This document shows, one piece after another, positions 1 through 7,000 of a DNA stretch of 11,640 bases. The stretch covers positions 1 through 11,640 of the forward strand of contig CAKQDG010000073.1 in NCBI GenBank assembly GCA_934219025.1, written 5' to 3'. Under the pieces are notes generated by a model. That model made no database searches. It worked only from the letters and a program-made list of their open reading frames with translations, and was not told the DNA's origin. This DNA is from an uncultured Prevotella sp. Its GTDB lineage: Bacteria; Bacteroidota; Bacteroidia; Bacteroidales; Bacteroidaceae. The translations under genes were made by a program, and so were the position numbers. Each line of letters opens with the position of its first letter. The first letter of the stretch is position 1.

Positions 1-39
1 GTTGTCGAGTATCGCTAATATATTATTTGTTTCTTGCAT
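1..39 (-). CDS. Start of an unknown minus-strand gene, cut by the window edge
   Basis: An ATG at 39-37 on the minus strand opens a frame of 13 codons (MQETNNILAILDN) that runs off the window. It is supported mainly by context: a repeat carrying a TATCTTG box lies about 35 nt upstream, just as the second copy of the repeat precedes the other minus-strand gene. There is no clear Shine-Dalgarno site, which is normal for Bacteroidetes. The fragment is too short to name. It may be a real gene start or chance. Confidence 0.35.
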   Translation of the reverse strand, partial: MQETNNILAILDN

Positions 40-73
40 AAATCAACAGATAAAGCTAAAATATTATCAGTTG

Positions 74-144
74 CAAGATAGTGCAAATCGAGCGAAAAGC
101 AAAATAAACTTGTTTATTTTCTTTTCCGAGACGCCGCCTATCTT
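74..144 (-). repeat. Copy 1 of a ~71-bp repeat with a central palindrome
   Basis: This stretch aligns without large gaps to 928-999. Shared blocks are the left end (aagata, then tgcaaatcgag) and the right end (ccgaga, gccgc, tatctt). The centre is a perfect palindrome with 9-bp arms, 101-109 and 112-120. Relative to copy 2 the arms differ at three positions, and each change is matched on the opposite arm. The left end reads TATCTTG on the minus strand, close to the Bacteroidetes -7 box, so the element probably contributes the promoter of the gene starting at 39. It may be a dispersed family in this genome. Confidence 0.7.
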
Positions 145-317
145 ATTTTCCGGAGCGTGCCACGAAAGGAGTGCAGAGAACGAAACTTAGCGTTCTTGTT
201 CTCCTGCGTTACTTCATTGAGTAGTTTCTCGTATTGCTTGCCCCATTCGTCAATGTTGATGTCCTTGCTTCTAAGTTTGCAGAGCAGGGAAAAGGCGATG
301 TGGTTACCGCCAGCACT
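138..317 (-). pseudogene. Coding-like remnant without a start codon
   Basis: The minus strand is open for 59 codons between a stop at 320-318 and a TAG at 140-138. The peptide looks protein-like: GGNHIAFSLLCKLR, then a charged helical stretch around DINIDEWGKQYEKLLNEV, ending FRSLHSFRGTLRKIR. There is no ATG, GTG or TTG start in frame. It overlaps the end of the secreted-protein gene in another frame, and in a third frame the upstream DNA reads ERLDKVLA just before it, so a frameshifted remnant is possible. I do not recognise the family. It could be chance. Confidence 0.2.
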
Positions 318-906
318 TTATCCAAACGCTCTCCCCCTTGCCCTTTTTCGCCTTGCGCAGATGTAAACCTGCGGGAGAAGAACCGGCGCTCCGCCCCAGA
401 ATGTCATAACCATAGGCAGATTCTGATACCGGAGCGCAAGTGAAGGGGCTAACTCCGTCTGTGGTGCCGTCGGCATTTACCCATGCCGTCTGAGACTCGT
501 GGCGCTTGCCGTTGTCATCCACATAAATGCTCCTTACTCCCATCTTCTTATAGTCCGAGGTATAGAAGAACACCGTGCGCTTGTCGCCCCAAACGCTTAT
601 CTTTGGAAAAGCCTCGAAATCATACGGCACATCAGTCATGTCGGCATCAATGTCGTCGTAGACATCTGTCGTGAACGTCAGCGGCTCCTCGTCGAGGAGC
701 AGATTGAAAAACATATTGGCAGTGGGCAGCGGTGTGGCGTCGTCAGCAGTTTCGCTGTATAGGCAGAACTTTATCGCGCCGAAGCCCATGCCGTCGGTAT
801 ACGGCAGAAAATCTTCAATACCGGGAGCCTTGGGCTGCAGCGATTGCGAGCAGAGATTGCCTGCGGCCATGAAGAGTGCAGCAATGAGAAGTGTTAATCT
901 GTTCAT
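304..906 (-). CDS. Small secreted protein of unknown function, possible degenerate type A sorting end
   Basis: This 200-residue protein starts at the ATG at 906-904. The frame stays open 22 codons further upstream, but that extension would run through the repeat and the promoter-like box. From this ATG the protein begins with a typical signal peptide: MNR, then a hydrophobic core LTLLIAALFMAAG, then a Cys at position 16 followed by SQS, which could be either a signal peptidase I site or a weak lipobox. The mature part is acidic with many aromatic residues and looks beta-rich. Near the end, YDILGR followed about nine residues later by GLHLRK resembles the GxY/GR pattern of type IX secretion sorting domains. 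The tail continues as an atypical basic stretch, so the end may be frameshifted. The function is unknown. No partner gene is visible beside it. Confidence 0.6.
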   Translation of the reverse strand: MNRLTLLIAALFMAAGNLCSQSLQPKAPGIEDFLPYTDGMGFGAIKFCLYSETADDATPLPTANMFFNLLLDEEPLTFTTDVYDDIDADMTDVPYDFEAFPKISVWGDKRTVFFYTSDYKKMGVRSIYVDDNGKRHESQTAWVNADGTTDGVSPFTCAPVSESAYGYDILGRSAGSSPAGLHLRKAKKGKGESVWIKCWR

Positions 907-927
907 GTATAATCTTTTTTTTGTGTA

Positions 928-935
928 CAAAGATA
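928..935 (-). promoter_or_regulatory. Probable -7 box for the secreted-protein gene
   Basis: On the minus strand the bases read TATCTTTG, an exact match to the Bacteroidetes -7 consensus TAnnTTTG, 22 nt upstream of the ATG at 906. The expected TTTG about 19 bases further upstream is not evident (TTCG there). The box lies at the end of repeat copy 2. The short A-rich leader that follows is typical of this phylum. Confidence 0.5.
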
Positions 936-999
936 ATGCAAATCGAGAGGAGAACGAAATGAATTTATTCATTTCTTATCCCGAGATGCCGCTTATCTT
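928..999 (-). repeat. Copy 2 of the ~71-bp repeat with a central palindrome
   Basis: This is the partner of the repeat at 74-144. Its central palindrome has 9-bp arms at 956-964 and 967-975 around a TT. Against copy 1 the arms change A to G, A to G and C to T on one side and T to C, T to C and G to A at the paired positions on the other, so perfect symmetry is kept. The two ends of the element (AAGATA... and ...TATCTT) are also roughly complementary, so the whole unit is an imperfect inverted repeat. It sits directly upstream of the secreted-protein gene and carries its -7 box. Confidence 0.7.
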
Positions 1000-1063
1000 C
1001 GCATTTTTTTGTGTCTCGCGATAAAAACATGCTTATAAATTAACCGAATACCGAAAAAAATAT

Positions 1064-1071
1064 TACTTTTG
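1064..1071 (+). promoter_or_regulatory. Probable -7 box driving the leader RNA and BREX operon
   Basis: TACTTTTG fits the Bacteroidetes -7 consensus TAnnTTTG. Initiation a few bases downstream would put the RNA start near 1076, exactly where the first predicted stem of the leader begins. A clear TTTG at -33 is missing (about 1041-1044 reads taac). No comparable box is seen between 1413 and 1491, so this is the best candidate promoter for the downstream operon. Confidence 0.5.
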
Positions 1072-1313
1072 CAAGGCATTACATCCGCAGAAAGCCCGAA
1101 AGGGAATATGTGGGTGGGATGCTATATATAAAATAGGAGCGTTTATCTGACGCTTGTTCTTTACGTGTCCTAACTTCGCAACTTAAGACTAATTCGTAAA
1201 GGAATGAGACAATGATAGATGTTCACGGTAGGTGTATTGTATCCTATCGTGATTTGTTGTATATGTACTTTTGGTATGTATGCGATTGGTCACGTATAGA
1301 TAAATATATGCCA

Positions 1314-1375
1314 CACGTGGGCTTTCTGCATTGTCCTTCTCTGCGAATTGGGCAATGCGAAGGCCTGGACACGTG
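1314..1375 (+). promoter_or_regulatory. Candidate antiterminator hairpin
   Basis: The 16-pair stem 1320-1336/1350-1365 can grow by six pairs: CACGTG at 1314-1319 with CACGTG at 1370-1375, leaving TGGA at 1366-1369 as a bulge. This uses up the first bases of the 5' arm of the terminator stem (1371-1378), so the two structures exclude each other. In addition ACGTGGG at 1315-1321 is a second copy of the terminator 5' arm and could compete for its 3' arm at 1396-1402. This is the layout expected of an attenuator. No measured function is implied. Confidence 0.4.
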
Positions 1376-1413
1376 GGATGGGCAAGGACTGAATTCCCAC
1401 GTTTTTCTTTTTT
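1371..1413 (+). terminator. Intrinsic terminator upstream of brxP
   Basis: A perfect 8-bp stem, ACGTGGGA (1371-1378) with TCCCACGT (1395-1402), is followed directly by a T-rich tract through 1413 broken by one C. It lies about 80 nt before the brxP start, in the same direction, so it would stop transcription before the operon unless it is overridden. Confidence 0.75.
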
Positions 1414-1475
1414 ATATTAATCGAACTTAACTGCTAACCGTCCGCACTTGGGATTTCAACGGATATAAAATTCTG

Positions 1476-1484
1476 AAAGGAAAG
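1476..1484 (+). promoter_or_regulatory. Ribosome binding site supporting the GTG start of brxP
   Basis: AAAGGAAAG lies 6-9 nt upstream of the GTG at 1491. The frame stays open upstream for about 20 codons without ATG, GTG or TTG, so this purine-rich site decides the start. Confidence 0.6.
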
Positions 1485-1490
1485 ACTCAA

Positions 1491-3995
1491 GTGTATAAAG
1501 TTACATGGGACAAGGAGGGGAATGGAGTGCTATTGCATTCTCGAATCGTTGAAGGTGTATTGGGTACATCTCCTCGTCCTGTGTTTTATGAAGAGCTTGA
1601 CCTTTTGGAATTAGATAAGTTAGGATGGCAATATCCTCATTGCCATGAGCCTCTTCTTTGGGCCATCAACAAACAATATTATTATAAAGGTGAACTTGTT
1701 TTTGAGGCGAAAGGTGCCAATATCTACGATGCAGCTACAGTTGTCTTACAACCAGCTGGGCAGAACTTGGTATTGCAACCAGTCGATGTTGAGGCAATGT
1801 TGGAACGCAACAAGGATATGATGTTTCTCTTGGAAAGTGAGGCGATAGAGTTCATTCATGAAACTTACGAACAATATGCTCGTGCTCGAAAAACAATACA
1901 AGCAGCCTCTGCCAACACATTGGATTTTGAAATCTTAGCGGCTAAAGCAGAGAAAAAGACCAAAAAGAAAATGGCTATTGTAAAGGAGGATTGTGATTCC
2001 TTTGACATTATGCCTTTGGAGGATGCTAATAATGTAGGCAAGCGAGTATATCAAACCACCAAGATAGATAAATTCATTGCCTCTTTCTCTGGTGGTAAAG
2101 ATTCGCAAGTGGTCTTGGATTTATGTACTCGTGCCATACCAAGTACAGACTTTGAGGTGATTTATAGTGATACTGGCTATGAGTTGCCACCATCTTTGAA
2201 ACTATACGAGAAGATACAGAAACAATACAAGGAGAAGTTTCCTGACTTGAAATTCTCTTTGGCAAAGAATCACGATAGTGTGTTGAACTATTGGGATAAG
2301 ATTGGTACGCCAAGTGACAAGCATCGTTGGTGCTGTGCCATAATGAAAACAGCTCCTTTGTATAGAACAATGAAAGGGCAAGATAATAAACAATTGAAGG
2401 TCTTGGCTTTTGAGGGTGTGCGTGCGGAAGAAAGTCAGATGCGTTCTAACTATGAAAGAATAGGTAGGGGAGTAAAGCACTCTACCGTTATAAATGCTCG
2501 TCCTATTTTGCGCTGGAATACTACCGAGATATTTTTGTACCTTTTTAGATATGGTCACTACATAAATGAGGCTTATCGATTCGGCAAGCCCAGGGTAGGA
2601 TGTGTGATATGTCCATTTTCTTCTCCATGGGATGATATGATTGTAAATCGAAAATATCATTCTAAGTTGGCGCCATTCTTGGATAGAATTGTTGATATGG
2701 CTAAGCAAAGAAAAATTCCGAATTTGGATGAGTATATCAAAGAACGGAAATGGAAACTGCGTGCGAGTGGTCGTAATTTGGAAACAACTCGTACAAGAGT
2801 TATGTTTAAGTCTCTTACGCCTAAATTTAATGCAAAAGTTATAGGTAGCCATAAGCAGATTATCGACTGGTTGCCTGTTCTTGGTGTTTTTAATTTGAAC
2901 GAAATTGGCAAAAATATAAATGGCGAGCTAAAAGTTAAAGATAAAATATATAGGTTTAATATAGAATATACAGATGCGAAAAATTATACTTTTACAGTGC
3001 CAAATGTTACTGATTCCCAATTGATACCTTTGCTAAAGAGGGTCGTCTATAAAAGTGCATATTGTATAAACTGTGAAGGATGTGAAGTCGAATGTCCTAC
3101 GGGGGCATTGTCTGTGTATCCAAAAGTAAGTGTAAATAAAGATAAATGTGTACATTGTCATAAATGCTTGATGTTTCATGATAATGGTTGTATAGTAGCA
3201 AATTCATTAATGACTAATATGGAAGATAAAGGTAAGATTGGAAGTATTTCCAAATATGGAACGTTTGGTATCCATGAAGACTGGGTTGAAGACTTTTTGA
3301 GTGTTCCTGATACTTTCTGGACGTGCAATTCTTTGGGAAATAAGCAAGTAGATAGTTTTAAGGCTTGGCTAAAAGATGCAGAACTTATAGACTCTAAGTG
3401 TAAGTTAACAGAACTTGGGACTTTTTGTTCGGATAATTACACAGATTATAGTAATTTGATATGGGAGATTATTTGGGTCAACCTTGTACATAATAATACT
3501 CTTGTGAATTGGTTTGTTAATGTGATAAATGTAAATCGGACATTTGCAAAACCCCTATTAGACGAATTGGCTATGGAAGCATTTGGAACAAGTTTTTCTC
3601 GTTCGTCTGTTGTCTATTCTATGGGAGCATTATTACAAGTATTCAAGTACTCTCCAATAGGTGAAGTTATGAAGCAGGGTATTGCACAAGGAAAAAACAA
3701 CTATCTTAGAATGTCATATGATGATGTATCTAATGTTGCAATAGCATATTCTTTATATAAATATTCTAATGTAAATGGTATAAAGACGTTGCGAGTTTCA
3801 GACTTCTATAATGATTTTTGTCGTAAGGGACCTTTTAAAGAATTTGCTATAAGCAAGGAGATTTTCTTTAAAAGGTTGAGAAATTTGAATTCTGCTAAAG
3901 ACCGCCTTTTGATATCTGAACTCAATATGGGCTTAGATAGTATCACATTGCGTGATGATATCAACTGTCTTGATGTATTAAAGCGTTTAATGTAA
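1491..3995 (+). CDS. brxP: BrxP: PP-loop/PAPS-reductase-like Fe-S protein of type 4 BREX
   Basis: This 834-residue protein has several parts. Residues 1-185 are an N-terminal region of unknown role ending in a Lys-rich linker. An adenine-nucleotide alpha-hydrolase (PP-loop) domain spans about 190-400, with SGGKDS at 200-205, GVRAEES at 309-315, a Cys pair at 281-282 (RWCCAIMKTAPL) and CxxC at 371-374. CC...CxxC is the [4Fe-4S] pattern of assimilatory APS reductases, but the catalytic ECGLH tail of sulfonucleotide reductases is absent. A two-cluster ferredoxin segment follows (Cys 525, 528, 531, 535 and 553, 556, 559, 567). Residues 590-830 resemble DUF4007, a domain that co-occurs with Dnd-type genes (recognised by pattern only). 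The fold and context suggest DndC-like sulfur activation on DNA, which is inference. The DNA from about 2860 onward is clearly more AT-rich than the first half. The start is GTG with a good ribosome binding site. Confidence 0.92.
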   Translation: MYKVTWDKEGNGVLLHSRIVEGVLGTSPRPVFYEELDLLELDKLGWQYPHCHEPLLWAINKQYYYKGELVFEAKGANIYDAATVVLQPAGQNLVLQPVDVEAMLERNKDMMFLLESEAIEFIHETYEQYARARKTIQAASANTLDFEILAAKAEKKTKKKMAIVKEDCDSFDIMPLEDANNVGKRVYQTTKIDKFIASFSGGKDSQVVLDLCTRAIPSTDFEVIYSDTGYELPPSLKLYEKIQKQYKEKFPDLKFSLAKNHDSVLNYWDKIGTPSDKHRWCCAIMKTAPLYRTMKGQDNKQLKVLAFEGVRAEESQMRSNYERIGRGVKHSTVINARPILRWNTTEIFLYLFRYGHYINEAYRFGKPRVGCVICPFSSPWDDMIVNRKYHSKLAPFLDRIVDMAKQRKIPNLDEYIKERKWKLRASGRNLETTRTRVMFKSLTPKFNAKVIGSHKQIIDWLPVLGVFNLNEIGKNINGELKVKDKIYRFNIEYTDAKNYTFTVPNVTDSQLIPLLKRVVYKSAYCINCEGCEVECPTGALSVYPKVSVNKDKCVHCHKCLMFHDNGCIVANSLMTNMEDKGKIGSISKYGTFGIHEDWVEDFLSVPDTFWTCNSLGNKQVDSFKAWLKDAELIDSKCKLTELGTFCSDNYTDYSNLIWEIIWVNLVHNNTLVNWFVNVINVNRTFAKPLLDELAMEAFGTSFSRSSVVYSMGALLQVFKYSPIGEVMKQGIAQGKNNYLRMSYDDVSNVAIAYSLYKYSNVNGIKTLRVSDFYNDFCRKGPFKEFAISKEIFFKRLRNLNSAKDRLLISELNMGLDSITLRDDINCLDVLKRLM

Positions 3996-4005
3996 ATAAC
4001 CGCCC

Positions 4006-7000
4006 ATGGCAACGAAATATAATGACATAGTAACTTTGAGGTCTATGCGTCCTGCATACAACATCAAGAATGAAGGACCTGATGACTGGAAGACATTTAT
4101 CGCTAATGACCAATTCAATGACTTGTTAAAGAAGACCATTAGTGCAGTACGTAATAATGACGCTGATTCGCATAAGGCGATATGGGTAGCTGGAACGTAT
4201 GGCTCAGGAAAGAGTCATGCCGGAGCAGTATTGAAGCATCTCCTTTGTGATAAAGTTGAGGACATAATGGATTACGTGAATGAGGAATATGGAGAAGAAA
4301 AATATGCACTTCTTCGTAATTCTGTAATGCAACTTCGTGAACAGAAGCGGTTGTTCCCTGTCAATCTTTATGGTCAGCAGTCTATCGCTCATGAGGCGGA
4401 TTTGTCTTTGCAAGTTCAAAAGGAGGTGATACGTGCTTTGAAAGTAGCAGGTATCAAACTAACTGTGCAAACCGATTTTGACAACTATATCCAGCATATA
4501 GAGAATGAACCAGACCTGTGGACAATGCTTATTGATAACAATGAGATTTTGAAGAGTGTTGCCCCAGATTTGAATAAGTTGAAATCAAGGTTGGTGAGTG
4601 GTGATACTGAGGTATTGAATCGTGTCATTCAAGCTTTGAGAAATATGGGCATCAGTGTGCCTATCAAAAACTCAAATCTAAAGACTTGGTTGTTTGAAGT
4701 GCAGAATGAACTTCGTAGGCAAGGTACATATGATGGTTTGCTTATTATTTGGGATGAGTTTACCGACGTAATGCGTTCAGACTTGGGCGTGCCTCTCTTG
4801 AAAATCCTGCAGGAAATAGCTGAGGACATGATGAATCCGGAGAATGATTCTTACTTCTTGTTCTTGTCTCATCCTTCAGCTCTGAATTCATTGAAAGAAG
4901 CAGAGCGAGAGCAGACAAGAGGACGTTATCATTATGTTATCTATAATATGGAGCCTGTGTCTGCCTTCCGTATTATGTCAAAAAAGTTTGTGGTCGTTGA
5001 CAAAAACTTATATAATCAGCGTCAGGAGTTCTTCTGTAGTTTGCATGATGAACTCTTGACATCTTTCGCTTCTTCATCCACAGACCCGCAACAGACAAAG
5101 AAAGATTTGGCAAATCTATTCCCTGTACATCCATCAACGGCAAACCTTGCAACCTATTTCGCTCGTGAGGCAGGTTCGTCGAGCCGAAGTGTTTTTGAGT
5201 TTTTGGCTTGTGATGAGGTAAGAGCTTTCTTTGATGATGAAAATGCTTATGCTGAGAAAGATACCATTACACCTAACTTCTTGTGGGATTATGTGCAGGA
5301 GTATTTTGAGGGAGATACCGCTCGCTTTGGTGCTGTGACAGAAAGATACAATTCTCATCATTTGGCTGTTGAGGCTCAAGGCGAGGACTACCTTGCAGTG
5401 TTCAAGGGGGTGCTTTTGTTGAACGCTCTCAATAATATCGCCAATAACGACAGCGTAACACCAAGTGAGGAGAATATCAACAATCTCTTCGAGGGTACAC
5501 CTATATATGATAAAGTGGGTGAAATTTTGGATTACTTCAACGACAAAAGTATTATCCAACGTCAGCCGAATGGTAATTTCTCAATTCTCTTTACGGCATT
5601 GCCTACGGATGAAATTCAGAAGATAAAGGAAGAACTAAAGTTGACGACGTATCTTTATACGGAGCAAGTTATCAACTTTGGCGATACCGCAATAAATTTC
5701 ATGAATAGGAATTTGTCGCAAGTAGCTCGTCCTTTGGAGTTTAGATTCTTCTCTTTGTCAAGTAATGAATACACCTTGCTTAATAAGATAGAGGTCTTTG
5801 CCAAGAATGCAAGTACTTATTCGGTATTGTTGGCATTCATGGTAGGGAAGGCTAAGCAAGAAATTTTCGAGTTGAAAGACATAATAGACAAGAATAAGCA
5901 AGACGAACGTTTCCGTAATGTTTGTTTTGTCTTGTTGGAAAGTCCGATGGGTGAGAAAGAGTTCGAGCGTTTTATCGAGTATCAGGCGAATGCGACTTGT
6001 GCCCAAAAACACGGATTGGCAAATCAACAAAAAACGTATGCCAAGAATGCGAGTGAGATGATTTCTGCATGGCTCGGAGAAATTCGTGGTGGCAACGTAA
6101 CCTTCTGTTTGAGAGATGACGAGTTGACCGTCTCTGGAACAAGAATGGCTTCTACCATCAATAATTCTATTGCTCCAGCTATCTTTACTTCTGGTCCTGA
6201 GGCTTTGGAGATTATACGTACACGTTCTTCAAATACTTTCTGGAGAAAAGCATCTGTAAAAGCAACGGTAGATGCCGTTTTGTCTTTCCATACTAAAGAG
6301 GAGATTGTGGCAAAGTGTGGTGGTCCTGCCAAGCATGTGGAGTATCTATTGCAAGACAGTGTTGATGAAAATTTGGAATGGAAATCGGACATCAGTTCGG
6401 AACACCCATTGAAGAAAGTTTGCGACTATATACAGAATGTTTTTAATCATACAAACAAGAATCAGTCATTCAATCTCGGTGATAAGTTGATTGGTTTGAC
6501 TCTGCCACCATTTGGTCTGTTCCAGACTTATGCTCCTATGGCAATGGTTGCATTTGCCATGCGTAGGTATGCAGGCAAGATATTCGACTTGAATGGTAAG
6601 CCAAGAACGGCTAATCATCTTGTTGATGACATCGTTGAAATGTTCAAGGCTTGGGAGAATGGCAGAACTTCAGCAAAGTTAAATTTTATGTTTGAGAGTA
6701 AGGAGGCAGGTTCTATCACCAAGAATTTGATAAAGACATTCAAACTCAATAAGTTACCCAAATATTCGGATGTTAGCAGCTTGACGGATGCACGCTGGGC
6801 GATGACTCATGAATATTCGGCAGGAGTTGGTTATCCTCTTTGGTCTTTGAAGTATGTGCCTGATTGTTCTGCCGAGAACAAGGAGCTGATAGATGGAATT
6901 ATCAAAGTTATTACCGACTCAGAAAGCGTGAAGAATCCTCCACTGATGTCAAAGGTTGCTGAAGGCTTGAAGAATAATATAGATTTGGGTAATCTCTTGT

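Larger units (their letters stand above)
1076..1413 (+). ncRNA. Structured leader RNA or stand-alone ncRNA upstream of BREX
   Basis: About 335 nt between a promoter-like box and an intrinsic terminator fold by hand into consecutive hairpins. Stem 1 is 1076-1088 with 1110-1122, 12 of 13 pairs, enclosing a CCC-GAAA-GGG tetraloop hairpin at 1095-1104. Stem 2 is 1138-1142 with 1150-1154. Stem 3 is 1157-1165 with 1195-1203. Stem 4 is 1224-1232 with 1243-1251, 9 pairs. Stem 5 is 1273-1281 with 1304-1312, 9 pairs with two G-U. Stem 6 is 1320-1336 with 1350-1365, 16 pairs with one bulge. The terminator follows. Several stems use G-U pairs, which points to structure at the RNA level. I do not recognise a known Rfam family. 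It may be an attenuated 5' leader of brxP or a small RNA; the sequence alone does not decide. Confidence 0.55.

Noticed and set aside
157..1024. Several plus-strand open frames (157-366, 234-443, 483-674, 499-762, 671-1024)
   Set aside because: They lie opposite the secreted-protein gene or the coding remnant, have biased shadow-like composition and no upstream signals.
1212..1430. 72-codon frame as an ordinary protein gene
   Set aside because: It coincides with three strong hairpins and an intrinsic terminator, and its composition is unusual; RNA structure explains the region better. It is kept only as a possible leader peptide.
1428..1490. N-terminal extension of brxP upstream of GTG 1491
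   Set aside because: The frame is open but has no ATG, GTG or TTG, and the ribosome binding site at 1476-1484 fits the GTG.
1491..3995. BrxP as a metabolic PAPS/APS reductase
   Set aside because: The ECGLH catalytic motif is missing, extra ferredoxin and DUF4007-like parts are present, and the gene is in a BREX operon without other sulfate-assimilation genes.
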